From NCBI RefSeq assembly GCF_027451485.1, contig NZ_DAIDJE010000020.1, positions 31,603 through 95,602 on the forward strand: a stretch of 64,000 nucleotides of DNA, written 5' to 3'. Position numbers and translations under genes: made by a program. The notes under the pieces were generated by a model. It was not told the origin of the DNA. It worked only from the letters and a program-made list of their open reading frames with translations, and made no database searches. Each line of letters opens with the position of its first letter. Within the stretch, counting starts at the first letter, position 1. The stretch is from Bradyrhizobium sp. (GTDB lineage Bacteria; Pseudomonadota; Alphaproteobacteria; Rhizobiales; Xanthobacteraceae). Of this stretch, positions 26,427 through 35,861 are shown piece by piece.

Positions 26427-27720
26427 CCGCCGCCCCCATTTCGAGGCGCAGTTGCAGGAGATAAGGCTCCAGCGCCGCAAGCGTCCGGTCCAGCGCTCCG
26501 CCGAGTTGAGAGACCACCCGCTCGGCTGCGGCGATGGCGGAATCGCGCGCCTTGGGATCGGCCAGCAACTGTCCAAGTTGCTTCACCAGCGCCTCGCGGG
26601 TCTCAACGACCCTGGCGCCGCCGGCACGATCGAGGGCCTCGTACACGTCGGCAAAGTTGAAGACGTGAGGCCCATGAACCAGCGCCGCGCCGAGCTTGAC
26701 GGCTTCGATCGGATTCTGGCCGCCATGCTTGACCAGTGAGCCGCCGATGAAAACGACCGGCGAGAGCCGGTAGAACAGTCCCAGTTCACCCATCGTGTCG
26801 GCGACGTAGATGTCGGTCGCTGCGGTCGGCAACTCCTCATGCGACCGTATGCTCGCGTGCAGCCCGGAAGCCTCGATGATCTGGGCAATCGCTTCGCCCC
26901 GGCCCGGATGTCGCGGAACGAGCACCATCAACAGGGATGGAAAAAAGCCCGCCAGCGTTCGATGCGCTTCGAGCAGGACTTCCTCTTCTCCCGGGTGGGT
27001 CGACGCCGCCACGATGATCGGGCGGCCGCGCGTTACCGCCATCAACCGCTCGAGCTTGCTGAAATCGGCGGGAGGCGCCGGAACATCGAGCTTGAGATTG
27101 CCGGTGACAACGACGTTGCGGCTGCCTAGCGAGCTAAAACGCTCCGCATCGACGCGAGATTGCGCCAGGCAGACGTCGAACCGGCCGAGCAGCGCCGAGA
27201 TTGTACCGCTGACGCGCCGCCAGCGCGGAAATGAGCGATGCGACATCCGGCCGTTGATCAGGACCATCGGCAAGCGCCTCGCCGCGCTCGACAGGATGAG
27301 ATTGGGCCACAGATCGGATTCGATGAACAGCGCCAGGCTCGGCCGCCAATGGTCGAGGAAGCGCGCCACATAGCGCGGCGAATCGTAAGGAACGTATTGA
27401 TGGATAATGTCGGGCGGAAAACGTTTGGCGACGATAGCCGCCGAAGTGACGGTGCCCGAAGTCACCAGAATGCGGATATTGAGCGCACGCAGCCTCTCGA
27501 TCAGGCTGGCTGCCGCCAGGACTTCGCCGACGCTCGCCCCATGAATCCATACCAGCGGCCCGTGCGGCCTTGCGTCCGCGCTCATGCCGCGCCGCTCGCC
27601 AACCCGCTCCGGGTCCTCCTTGCCTTGCATGAGCCGCCGCTTGATCAGCGCGGGCGCGAGCGGCACCGCGGCCGAAGATAGCCGCCGGTAGACGCGCAGC
27701 GTCATCGGCAAGGCGTTAGC
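26419..27720 (-). CDS. waaA: 3-deoxy-D-manno-octulosonic acid (Kdo) transferase
   Basis: 433 residues, a GT-B (GT30) enzyme. Visible motifs: PLVWIHGASVGEVLAA, the acceptor region HQYVPYDSPRYVARFLDHW, LVPRHPGRGEAI, and a C-terminal PVVFIGGSLVKHGGQNPIEA binding CMP-Kdo. It adds Kdo to lipid IVA at the inner membrane. ATG 27720 is chosen for the AAGGGGCG ribosome site upstream; its start overlaps the end of the acyltransferase gene by a few bases. Confidence 0.96.
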   Translation of the reverse strand, partial: ANALPMTLRVYRRLSSAAVPLAPALIKRRLMQGKEDPERVGERRGMSADARPHGPLVWIHGASVGEVLAAASLIERLRALNIRILVTSGTVTSAAIVAKRFPPDIIHQYVPYDSPRYVARFLDHWRPSLALFIESDLWPNLILSSAARRLPMVLINGRMSHRSFPRWRRVSGTISALLGRFDVCLAQSRVDAERFSSLGSRNVVVTGNLKLDVPAPPADFSKLERLMAVTRGRPIIVAASTHPGEEEVLLEAHRTLAGFFPSLLMVLVPRHPGRGEAIAQIIEASGLHASIRSHEELPTAATDIYVADTMGELGLFYRLSPVVFIGGSLVKHGGQNPIEAVKLGAALVHGPHVFNFADVYEALDRAGGARVVETREALVKQLGQLLADPKARDSAIAAAERVVSQLGGALDRTLAALEPYLLQLRLEMGAADA

Positions 27721-28432
27721 CATGCGGCGCCCCTTTGGGACGTCCCACTCGCGCATAGGCACGGCTCATGGCGTCGTCGAGGGTCGCCTCCAGCCGCGCA
27801 CGCAGTTCTTCCATCTTCTCGGCGTCGGCATCGGGTGGAACCATAATGATATCGCCTCCCACCAACGCTCCACGTCCGAACGGCAGATTGATCGTAGTCC
27901 GGTCCCAGTTATTCAAGCGTCGATAGCGGCTGGTCACCATCGCAAACGGCATAATCGGTCGTCCGGATTCGCGCGCCAGCATGATGATGCCAAGCCCGGC
28001 TACCCGCGAACGCTTTGGCACATCGGCAGTCAGCGCAACATTATACCCCTGTTCGAGCGCGCGTACCATCTCCTTGAACGCGCCGACACCACCCTTGCGG
28101 TGAAACGCCGAGCCGTGATCGCCGGACCCCCTGATGGTGCCGATCCCGAGCCGTTCGGCGGTGATGGCGTTGTATTCCCCGTCGCGATGTCGCGAGATCA
28201 AGACCTTGACCCGATGACTATCCTTGGTCTTGACGAATGGGGTCATGAAATGCTGACCGTGCCAGAACGCGAAGATCGCCGGCATCTGCGGCTCGACGAT
28301 CTCATAGACGTCAGGCGGATCGAAACTGAAACGATTGGTGCGCCAGACCAGTCGCAGGTATCCGGCCGCGAGCGAACCCACAGCGCGCTGAAACCAGTTG
28401 CTGCGCAAGAGATCGCGAACCAGCTTTTTCAA
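27716..28432 (-). CDS. DUF374 lysophospholipid acyltransferase-like protein
   Basis: 238 residues with an N-terminal hydrophobic region. The family's acyltransferase-like motifs are FAFWHGQHFMTPF, LISRHRDGEYNAITAERLG, IRGSGDHG and ALTADVPKRSRVAGLGIIMLA. Its place inside the lpxK-waaA operon suggests that it acylates lipid A or a precursor, possibly a secondary acyl chain, but this is inference. It overlaps the DUF4170 gene upstream and waaA downstream, so expression is coupled. Confidence 0.85.
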   Translation of the reverse strand: MKKLVRDLLRSNWFQRAVGSLAAGYLRLVWRTNRFSFDPPDVYEIVEPQMPAIFAFWHGQHFMTPFVKTKDSHRVKVLISRHRDGEYNAITAERLGIGTIRGSGDHGSAFHRKGGVGAFKEMVRALEQGYNVALTADVPKRSRVAGLGIIMLARESGRPIMPFAMVTSRYRRLNNWDRTTINLPFGRGALVGGDIIMVPPDADAEKMEELRARLEATLDDAMSRAYARVGRPKGAPHG

Positions 28433-28677
28433 CGGCCGGTCTTCGTATCTTGCTCGGGATCGAGCAGGCGGTGAAGGTGAACGATGAAAAATCTCATATG
28501 GGCATTGTCGACGGTCTGCTGTGCCCTCGCCTTCCAGGCCGTATAGGCACTCGCATAATTCGGGTACAGACCGACGATCTCCACCTTCGAAAGGTCCTTG
28601 AAGGTATTTTGCCCAAGGTCGGTCAACTCGCCGCCAAGCACCAGATGCAGCAGTTGTTGTGGGGCACTATCCGACAT
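28429..28677 (-). CDS. DUF4170 family small protein
   Basis: 82 residues, soluble. The segment LHLVLGGELTDLGQNTFKDLSKVEIVGLYPNYASAYTAWKA with a later MRFFIVHLHRLLDPE is typical of DUF4170, found in alphaproteobacteria next to envelope genes. Function is unknown. It overlaps the downstream acyltransferase gene by 4 bp (ATGA) and follows cysQ by about 60 bp. Confidence 0.85.
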   Translation of the reverse strand: MSDSAPQQLLHLVLGGELTDLGQNTFKDLSKVEIVGLYPNYASAYTAWKARAQQTVDNAHMRFFIVHLHRLLDPEQDTKTGR

Positions 28678-28738
28678 GATTTCCTGATCCTAAAGCCGTG
28701 CCCGGCTCGCAGTGTTTCCAAACGTGTCGGGGCATCCC

Positions 28739-29560
28739 TCACGGCAACGGGTGGCGTCGAAACTGCTCGACGATGCTGGCATGACGATCGCGCCCCGCCG
28801 CCACAAGTATCCCGTGCGTCACCTCGCGGCGATTATACTGGATGATGTCCCCCGACAGCGCAGTCATGCTACCATTCGCTTCCTGCACGATCAAATTTGC
28901 GGCCGCAAGGTCCCAATCGTGGCTTTGTCCGCCGGCAAAAGCGGCATCGAGCTTGCCGTCCGCCACGCGACACAGGCGCAGCGCCAGCGATCCGATCCGC
29001 GGATGCAACGAAATTTCCCCACCCGAGCGATTAAGCCGCTCGACCAGCGGCTTTGGCCCGGCGATGCGGGAAAAATCAAGTCCAAGGCCGGGCGTCGCAT
29101 GGACTGTGGCGCTGTTGAGCCGTGATCCGCTTCCGCGCTCGGCAAAGAAGAATTCATCGCTCGCCGGCGCGAATACGGCGGCAATCACCGGCTGCCCATT
29201 TTCGACCAGCGCCACGCTGACGCACCAGTCCTCCCGGCCGGCAAGATAGGCGCGCGTGCCGTCGATCGGATCGACAATCCAGACCAGATGTTTGCCAACA
29301 CGCGACTGGTCGTCAGCGTTTTCCTCGGAAAGCCAGCCATAGTCCGGCGTCGCCGACCGCAAGCGGCGCGCAATCAGCTCGTTGACCGCAATGTCCGCCT
29401 CCGACACCGGAGACGAGCTTCCCTTGATCCAGTTTTTCAGTTCAGTCCGGAACAGGGACAACGCCAGCAAGCCGGCCTCCCGCACCGTGTCGGTCAGAAG
29501 CGCGGCGTCGCGTGCCAGATTTTCCGGGTAGGCTTGGGTCGGAGCATCATCGTCCGCCAA
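28739..29560 (-). CDS. cysQ: 3'(2'),5'-bisphosphate nucleotidase / inositol monophosphatase family
   Basis: 273 residues. The lithium-sensitive phosphatase motifs are SPVSEADIAVNELI, WLSEENADD, the metal-binding WIVDPIDGTRAYLAG, and a late SHDWDLAAANLIVQEANG. Members recycle pAp or act on inositol phosphates; the exact substrate is not settled by sequence. The start is TTG at 29560, overlapping the pmbA stop by 14 bp, with GAGGGG 7 bp upstream. It lies in the envelope operon. Confidence 0.88.
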   Translation of the reverse strand: MADDDAPTQAYPENLARDAALLTDTVREAGLLALSLFRTELKNWIKGSSSPVSEADIAVNELIARRLRSATPDYGWLSEENADDQSRVGKHLVWIVDPIDGTRAYLAGREDWCVSVALVENGQPVIAAVFAPASDEFFFAERGSGSRLNSATVHATPGLGLDFSRIAGPKPLVERLNRSGGEISLHPRIGSLALRLCRVADGKLDAAFAGGQSHDWDLAAANLIVQEANGSMTALSGDIIQYNRREVTHGILVAAGRDRHASIVEQFRRHPLP

Positions 29561-30950
29561 GGGTCAACCCCTCGATCCGCAGCGTCGGCGCGTTGACGCC
29601 GTAGCGAAACACCAGATCGTTCGCGGGCACCAGCGACTTGAACATCTCAAGCAGGTGACCGGCGATCGTTACCTCGCTCACGGGATAGGTGATCCTGCCG
29701 TTCTCGATCCAGAAGCCGGATGCGCCGCGGCTGTAATCACCAGTCACGCCATTGACGCCTGAGCCGATCAGATCGGTGACATAAAAACCCTGACGAATGT
29801 CAGAGATGAGTTCCTCCGGCGTCACCTCACCGGCCTCCAGGTGCAGATTGTACGATCCCGGCGACGGCGACGACGAGACGCCGCGATGGGCGTGGCCGGT
29901 CGTCGTGAGCTTGAGTTCGCGCGCGGTCGCGCAGTCCAGTATCCATGAGGTCAGAACACCCTGATCGATGATCGCGAGCTTCTTGACGCGGACGCCCTCG
30001 GCATCGAACGGCTGCGAGCGCAAGCCGCGACGGCGCAGCGGATCGTCGACGATGCGGATGTTGCGGGCGAAGAGCTGCTCGCCGAGGCGATCCTTCAGGA
30101 AGCTCGTCTTGCGCGCGATCGAGGCGCCATTGATCGCCCCCACCAGATGGCCGACGAGCGACCCTGACACGCGCGGATCGTACACCACCGGTACCTTGCA
30201 GGTTTCGACCTTGCGCGGATTGGCGCGTGCGACCGTGCGTTCGCCGGCCATGCGGCCAACGCTTTCCGGTGTGGCGAGGTCTTCCGCATGCGGGGCGGAG
30301 GTGAAATCGTAGTCGCGTTCCATCGCGGTGCCTTCGCCGGAAATGGCCGTCACCGAGATCCCCTGGCTCGAGCGCAAATATGCGCCGTGAAAGCCCGTGC
30401 TGGTCACCAGCACCATGCCGCCGATGCCGGTCGATGCCGATGCGCCGCCGGATTTGGTGACGCCCTTGACCGCAAGCGCCGCCGCCTCCGCCTCACAGGC
30501 TCGGCGTTCGAGTTCGGCAGTTGTCGGAACATCGGGGTCGAGCAAATCGAGATCGGGGAACTCGGTTGTAAGCAGCGAGGGATCGGCGAGGCCGACATAC
30601 TCGTCATCCGGCGCGACGCGCGCCATCGCGACCGCCCGCTCGGCGAGGCGGGCCACGCCGTCGCCTCCGACATCGTTGGTCGAGACCACGGCCTGGCGTT
30701 TGCCGACCAGCACGCGCAGACCGACATCGTCGCCCTCCGAGCGCTCGGACTCCTCGACTCGCCCGTCGCGTACTTCGACGCCTTGCGAGATACCGCGCAC
30801 AGCAACGGCATCAGCCGCGTCGGCGCCGGCCTTCCTTGCGGCCTCGACAAGGCGTTGCGCCAATGTCGTCAGCGCGGATTGATCGAAAAGCTTGGAGGCG
30901 GCCTCGGCCGAAAGCGCAGATGCGCCCGATGGTGAAGATATCACGAACAA
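29547..30950 (-). CDS. pmbA: TldD/PmbA family metallopeptidase (PmbA type)
   Basis: 467 residues, first gene of the minus-strand operon running to lpxK. The C-terminal domain shows VVYDPRVSGSLVGHLVGAINGASIARKTSFL, SQPFDAEGV and GVNGVTGDYSRGASGFWIENG, matching PmbA/TldE. In E. coli TldD/TldE form a heterodimeric protease that matures microcin B17 and degrades CcdA. No tldD partner lies in this window. The indicated start is TTG; a GTG two codons later (30944) is equally possible. Confidence 0.9.
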   Translation of the reverse strand: MFVISSPSGASALSAEAASKLFDQSALTTLAQRLVEAARKAGADAADAVAVRGISQGVEVRDGRVEESERSEGDDVGLRVLVGKRQAVVSTNDVGGDGVARLAERAVAMARVAPDDEYVGLADPSLLTTEFPDLDLLDPDVPTTAELERRACEAEAAALAVKGVTKSGGASASTGIGGMVLVTSTGFHGAYLRSSQGISVTAISGEGTAMERDYDFTSAPHAEDLATPESVGRMAGERTVARANPRKVETCKVPVVYDPRVSGSLVGHLVGAINGASIARKTSFLKDRLGEQLFARNIRIVDDPLRRRGLRSQPFDAEGVRVKKLAIIDQGVLTSWILDCATARELKLTTTGHAHRGVSSSPSPGSYNLHLEAGEVTPEELISDIRQGFYVTDLIGSGVNGVTGDYSRGASGFWIENGRITYPVSEVTIAGHLLEMFKSLVPANDLVFRYGVNAPTLRIEGLTLGGR

Positions 30951-31240
30951 AAATCCCGCAGATTTACGGAAGGGGCGGACGGCATTCGAAGCAGATCACA
31001 GACCGCATGAAATGTGCCTGATTCATTTGGATTTCAAGCAGTTTCCGGCCGCCGAAACATAGGAATTTCGACAGCATGGCAAGGTCCCGTCAATCATGTG
31101 GGCCAAGGTGTTGTCAATCATGCTGATCGAAGCAGGACCGGTGACGGCGGATTAACCAGCCTTTTTAAGCGAATCCGGACGCCGCTCTGGCATGCTCTCA
31201 CCCAACGACCGGGAAGTAATCCCGGCGGGGAGACAAAGCC

Positions 31241-31765
31241 GTGAGGCGTCAAACAGCAATAAGCGGGATCAACCCCGCAGGGTCGAGCCGCGCATTGCGG
31301 CTCGACCCTCTCTCTTTGCCCGTGAGCTTCGATGCGCAGGACGTCCGTGCCGACAACGGCGTGCGCCGGGTCGAGCTTCACCGCGAGCGTGTCGTGCTGC
31401 GGCGTGCCGTCCAGGGCATGCGAATGGCCATCAACCTTCGCGTCAGCGATTTCCGCGGCATTGCGCTGCGCGGCATCGACGATGCCCAGACGCTGGTGCT
31501 GCTGCACCGCGACCCATCGCTGACCATTCCGCTTTGCGTCAGCTCCGATCCCGACGAGATCGCATCCGCCTGGCAGACCTGGAGCGACATTTTCGCCTTG
31601 CCGCAGCTCTTTGAGGAAGCGCCAAACGAGCCTTCGCCGCGGCGGCGGCGGCGCAGCGCGATCGGCGCGCGGCGTCCGAAATTCCTGGTGCGGCGACGCG
31701 GCGGCGGAGCGATCGATACCGCCTCTGTCCATCGCGGCGAACGCGAGATCATCGCGCGCAACTGA
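31241..31765 (+). CDS. DUF6101 family protein
   Basis: 174 residues, GTG start with GGGGAG upstream. It opens MRRQTAISGINPAGSSRALRL followed by DPLSLPVSFDAQD, which I associate with the Bradyrhizobiaceae DUF6101 family of unknown function. The middle looks like a PilZ-like or small beta domain; the C-terminal 40 residues are strongly basic (PRRRRRSAIGARRPKFLVRRR). No signal peptide. The 290 bp between pmbA and this gene are AT-poorer than a typical promoter and show no recognisable element. Confidence 0.72.
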   Translation: MRRQTAISGINPAGSSRALRLDPLSLPVSFDAQDVRADNGVRRVELHRERVVLRRAVQGMRMAINLRVSDFRGIALRGIDDAQTLVLLHRDPSLTIPLCVSSDPDEIASAWQTWSDIFALPQLFEEAPNEPSPRRRRRSAIGARRPKFLVRRRGGGAIDTASVHRGEREIIARN

Positions 31766-31785
31766 CCGTCGCCGCGCGTGCGGAT

Positions 31786-32718
31786 CTAGCCAGCTCTCAT
31801 GAGAGCATCCACCAACAGTCCCGCAAACAACAACAGGCCCGCATCGCGGTTGGATTTGAAGATACGCAGGCAGAGCGCGGGGTCATTGATATCGATCCGC
31901 CCGATCTGCCATGCCAGATGGACGGCGAACGCTGCAAGGCCGAACCATCCGGCGGGCCCGGTGCCGGAAAGTCGCAAGGCCACACCGATCAGGATCACGG
32001 CCAGACCGTAGAAAACGACCAGCGCCTGATGCGTGCGAGCGGCGAACAGGCGCGCGGTCGATTTGACGCCGATCAGCGCGTCGTCCTCGGTGTCCTGATG
32101 CGCGTAGATAGTGTCATAGCCGATCACCCAGGCGATCGATCCGGCGTAAAGAACCAGCGCCGGCAGCCCGATGCCCCCAAGCAGGACGGCAAATCCCATC
32201 AAGGCGCCCCACGAGAAGGCAAATCCTAGCACGACCTGAGGCCACCAGGTGATGCGCTTCATGAAGGGGTACACCGCCACGATGGTGAGCGAGGCGATTC
32301 CGGTTACGACCGCGAAGCCATTGAACTGGAGCAATACTGCGAGCCCGACCAGCGCTTGGGCCACGAGAAACGCGAACGCCTGCCGCACGCTGACCTGCCC
32401 GGCCGGAATCGGACGCGAGCGCGTGCGTTCGACCCTGGCGTCGAGATCGCGATCGGTGATGTCGTTCCAGGTGCAGCCAGCGCCACGCATGGCAAAGGCG
32501 CCGACAAAGAACAAGCCAATGACGATCGGCAATCGGCTGACGTCGCGCGCCAGCGCCGACGCGATCGCGGCCGACCACCAGCACGGCAACAACAACAGCC
32601 AGGAACCGATCGGACGATCGAGGCGGGCGAGCCGCAGATAGGGCCGGGACCACAACGGCGCACGCGTATCGACCCAATTGCCGGTCGCGTCCGCAACGCG
32701 CGCGGCAGTTCCAATCAT
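31786..32718 (-). CDS. ubiA: 4-hydroxybenzoate polyprenyltransferase
   Basis: 310 residues with about eight membrane segments. The two prenyl-diphosphate Asp motifs are present: CTWNDITDRDLDARVERTRSRP and YDTIYAHQDTEDDALIGVKST. It attaches the polyprenyl tail to 4-hydroxybenzoate in ubiquinone synthesis at the inner membrane. It ends 20 bp from the convergent DUF6101 gene; the minus-strand secreted-protein gene upstream is about 50 bp away. Confidence 0.96.
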   Translation of the reverse strand: MIGTAARVADATGNWVDTRAPLWSRPYLRLARLDRPIGSWLLLLPCWWSAAIASALARDVSRLPIVIGLFFVGAFAMRGAGCTWNDITDRDLDARVERTRSRPIPAGQVSVRQAFAFLVAQALVGLAVLLQFNGFAVVTGIASLTIVAVYPFMKRITWWPQVVLGFAFSWGALMGFAVLLGGIGLPALVLYAGSIAWVIGYDTIYAHQDTEDDALIGVKSTARLFAARTHQALVVFYGLAVILIGVALRLSGTGPAGWFGLAAFAVHLAWQIGRIDINDPALCLRIFKSNRDAGLLLFAGLLVDALMRAG

Positions 32719-32767
32719 ACCGCCCCGGCGCCTGCGGCAAGTATTCTGTTCAGGGCCGCGGCACGCG

Positions 32768-33532
32768 TCATCGCGCCAGCACGTTGCCGCTCAAGGTGTC
32801 GAACGTCGTGCCGCCGCTCTTCTTCGCGACGGTAGCTTCCGGAAGTGCCGTCGCAGAACCCAGCACGTCGCTCAGGCTCGGACCGGCCGGCCGCTGATTC
32901 TTCATATTGGCCGCCGCCGTACATATCTTGGTCTGCATCTCCTCGGTGCGCTTGTGCCCGGTCTTGAGCTGCTGGTCGATCTGCGGCGGGATCTGGCACC
33001 GCACCGCGTTGGCCTCGACAAATTTCATCATCTTGACCTCGGCCTGCACGAAGCTGTTCATCAGTTTGCATGCCTCATCGGGACCGGCGTGTCTGTCGCC
33101 AGCCGCCTTGAGAAGCTTACCGCGCCTCTCCGCTTCCGCGCGCATCGGCATGAATTCCTTCATGCAGTTGTCGACCGCACCCGATTGGGTCGGAGGTGCC
33201 GCAAAGGGCGAGGCCCCTCCAGCTGCCGGAAAAGAAGCGGGCGCGGGCGCGTTGCCGAACGAGGAGGAAGGCAGTGGCGCATTGCCGAGAGAGCGCGGGG
33301 CGGATGCATTGCTGTAAGAAGTCGCCGGCGCGCCGTTCACCGGCGGGAAAGCCGGATCATTGACCGTCCCCACTTTTCGTCCGGCCCCGTTCACAGGCGG
33401 AAAGGCTGGATCGTTGACGGTCCCCACCTGGCCCGGCAGCGGCGCCGGGAACGCGCCCTGTGCCGAGGCCTGTCCGGCATGAAATGTCACAACGGCCACG
33501 ATGGCGAGTGGCGCGATCAACTGGCGGATCAT
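32768..33532 (-). CDS. Exported protein with tandem 18-residue repeats, function unknown
   Basis: 254 residues. A signal peptide (about 1-24, ending GQASAQ) is followed by two copies of VGTVNDPAFPPVNGA with an 18-residue (54-nt) period; the DNA copies are at 33333-33373 and 33387-33427. A Ser/Ala/Pro-rich region and a helical domain with four Cys (NCMKEFMP, EACKLM, RCQIPP and KICTAA) follow. The ATG at 33532 is preferred over one at 33556 because it opens the signal peptide. It may be a periplasmic protein stabilised by disulfides; no family recognised. Confidence 0.75.
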   Translation of the reverse strand: MIRQLIAPLAIVAVVTFHAGQASAQGAFPAPLPGQVGTVNDPAFPPVNGAGRKVGTVNDPAFPPVNGAPATSYSNASAPRSLGNAPLPSSSFGNAPAPASFPAAGGASPFAAPPTQSGAVDNCMKEFMPMRAEAERRGKLLKAAGDRHAGPDEACKLMNSFVQAEVKMMKFVEANAVRCQIPPQIDQQLKTGHKRTEEMQTKICTAAANMKNQRPAGPSLSDVLGSATALPEATVAKKSGGTTFDTLSGNVLAR

Positions 33533-33729
33533 CAATGCTGTTCCTTCAGGCCGCAAACACTTTCCCGACAGGAGAGCGACTCCGTTATCGGCATTTTACG
33601 ATTGCGACCAGTGGTTAACAACCCGTTGAATTGGGCAGGAGCGCGGCGCAACCCCGTCCCGTACCGGCAATAATCGCTCAATTCCTCATCCTTTTGGGCT
33701 AAAAAGCTCGCGAAAGGACCCGACCAGTA

Positions 33730-34485
33730 ATGCCCTCGCATGATTTCCGCAAACCCCGCCTGTTCGTGGATGCGCCCCTCGAAAGCGGCGTGACGGTCGC
33801 ATTGGCGAGGGATCAGAGCAACTACCTCGGCAACGTGCTGAGGCTTTCGACCGGCGACGCCATTCTCGTGTTCAACGGCCGCGACGGGGAATGGCAGGCC
33901 TCGATCACCGGGCGCAAGCGGCCTGACGGTCTGCATATCGAACGGCGGACCCGGCCACAAGATCGCCTGCCGGAACTCGCCTACGTGTTCGCACCGCTCA
34001 AGCACGCGCGCCTCGACTACATCGTGCAAAAGGCAGTCGAGATGGGCGTCTCGTCGCTACAGCCAGTGCTGACGCGCTTCACCCAGGTCTCCAGGGTCAA
34101 CACCGAAAGGATGCGGGCGAACGTCATCGAGGCCGCCGAGCAATGCGGCATTCTCGGCATCGCCGAGGTCGCCGAACCAGTTGCCTTTGACCGGTTCCTG
34201 GACCGTCGGCAGGAGGAGCGGCTTCTTGTCTTTTGCGACGAAGCGGCCGATGTCGCCAACCCATGGCATGCGCTGGCGCGCGAAAGACCGCCCGGAGGCA
34301 TCGACGTCCTGATCGGGCCGGAAGGCGGGTTTGCCGAGGAGGAGCGCGAGGCCTTGCTCCGACAGCCGAATGCATTGCGGCTATCGCTCGGGCCCCGGAT
34401 CTTGCGGGCCGATACCGCGGGGGTAGCGGCGCTGGCGCTGGTCCAGGCCGCCTTGGGCGACTGGACCGGGGATGCAGCACGTTGA
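33730..34485 (+). CDS. rsmE: 16S rRNA (uracil(1498)-N3)-methyltransferase
   Basis: 251 residues. An N-terminal PUA-like region (HDFRKPRLFVDAPLESGVTV) precedes a SPOUT domain with trefoil-knot motifs VLIGPEGGFAEEEREAL and LSLGPRILRADTAGVAALAL. It methylates U1498 of 16S rRNA. It is divergent from the repeat-containing secreted protein across 197 bp in which no element is recognised. The ATG start lacks a strong ribosome site. Confidence 0.95.
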   Translation: MPSHDFRKPRLFVDAPLESGVTVALARDQSNYLGNVLRLSTGDAILVFNGRDGEWQASITGRKRPDGLHIERRTRPQDRLPELAYVFAPLKHARLDYIVQKAVEMGVSSLQPVLTRFTQVSRVNTERMRANVIEAAEQCGILGIAEVAEPVAFDRFLDRRQEERLLVFCDEAADVANPWHALARERPPGGIDVLIGPEGGFAEEEREALLRQPNALRLSLGPRILRADTAGVAALALVQAALGDWTGDAAR

Positions 34486-34697
34486 GCACCTGGTCGAAAC
34501 GCCACTTTGGTCGTTAAGACACTTGACCGATCGTGGTCGAAACCTTCATTGCGCCATGCTAAAGGCTGCCAGCGCCTTGGGCCGGAGACCGGCTCCCGAT
34601 CAGGTCAAAAATCGACCGGTAAAAAACCGACAAGAACTCAATAATTTGGGCGAATTTTCGGGTACCGAATGCGCCTTTGAGAGATTTGGATCGCAAG

Positions 34698-35861
34698 ATG
34701 ATCGCAGCCGCCGCTTCCCATGCGACCGGGTCCGCCGTATGGGCGGACGCCCTTTTGCGGTCATTTGCGGAAGCCGGCTATGCCTTGGCCGAACCTCCGG
34801 TCTTGCAGCCCGCCGAGCCCTTTCTCGACCTTTCCGGCGAAGATATCCGCAAGAGCATGTACCTCACCACCGACGCCAGCGGCGAAGAACTGTGCCTGCG
34901 CCCCGATTTGACCATCCCGGTGGCGCGCGCGTATCTCTGCTCCAACCGTGCCGGGCAGCCGACAGGATATAGCTACCTCGGCCCCGTGTTCCGCTATCGC
35001 GAGGGCTGCGCAAGCGAGTTCTTGCAAGCCGGCGTCGAATCGTTCGGGCGGCTCGATCGCCCGGCAGCGGATGCCGAAATGCTGGCGCTGGCTTTGCAGG
35101 CAACGCAGGCATTCGGCCTGAGCGACGTCGAGATCCGCGCCGGCGATGTCGCCCTCTTCACGACCCTCATCGATGCGCTCGGTCTTTATCCGGTATGGCG
35201 CCGTCGGCTGATCAAGGATTTCAACCGCAAAGTCAGCCTTGAGCAAGATATCGGGCGGCTCGCGGTCGCAACCGCCGCAACCCCCAACGAATATGAGGGC
35301 GTGCTGGCCGCGCTTGCCGGCTCCGATCGCAAGGCGGCGCTGGCGCTGGTGACCGACCTGATGTCGATCGCCGGCACCAGCAATGTCGGCGGCCGCACCG
35401 TTGCGGAGATCGCCGACCGCTTCCTCGAGCAGTCGACCCTGAAGGCCGGCGCGCTGCCGCGCGATGCGCTCGCCATCATCAAGCGCTTCCTGGCCATCGC
35501 CGGCGATCCCCGCGCAGCCATCGCGCAGTTGCGCGCGCTGGCCAATGATTGCCGGCTCGATATCGGCTCGGCGATCGACACACTCGAGAGCAGGGTCGGC
35601 TTCATGGCCGACCGGGGCATCGACATCGCCAATGTGCGCTTCTCGACCGCATTCGGGCGCGGACTTGATTATTACACCGGCTTCGAATTCGAAATTCACG
35701 CCAAGAGCAGCGGCCTGGAGCCGCTTGTCGCCGGCGGCAGATATGACGGGCTTTTGCAGCGGCTCGGTTCGGGCGCGGCCATTCCCGCGGTTGGATTTTC
35801 GGTGTGGGTCGAGGCGTTCGCCAGGATTGGCAATCCCGCCCCTTCGGGGAGGTCGTCATGA
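34698..35861 (+). CDS. hisZ: ATP phosphoribosyltransferase regulatory subunit HisZ
   Basis: 387 residues resembling a class II (HisRS-like) catalytic fold without the anticodon domain. Visible are [16 protein letters not shown] (motif 2 region), [20 protein letters not shown] and the late [15 protein letters not shown]. It stimulates HisG in histidine synthesis but charges no tRNA. The ATG at 34698 is chosen; a TTG at 34677 is possible. Its stop overlaps the hisG start (ATGA), so the two subunits are coupled. Confidence 0.94.
   Translation: MIAAAASHATGSAVWADALLRSFAEAGYALAEPPVLQPAEPFLDLSGEDIRKSMYLTTDASGEELCLRPDLTIPVARAYLCSNRAGQPTGYSYLGPVFRYREGCASEFLQAGVESFGRLDRPAADAEMLALALQATQAFGLSDVEIRAGDVALFTTLIDALGLYPVWRRRLIKDFNRKVSLEQDIGRLAVATAATPNEYEGVLAALAGSDRKAALALVTDLMSIAGTSNVGGRTVAEIADRFLEQSTLKAGALPRDALAIIKRFLAIAGDPRAAIAQLRALANDCRLDIGSAIDTLESRVGFMADRGIDIANVRFSTAFGRGLDYYTGFEFEIHAKSSGLEPLVAGGRYDGLLQRLGSGAAIPAVGFSVWVEAFARIGNPAPSGRSS

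Noticed and set aside
31014..31244. A 76-codon frame in the gap before the DUF6101 gene.
   Set aside because: No ribosome site, composition unlike a protein here, and it ends just inside the better supported gene.
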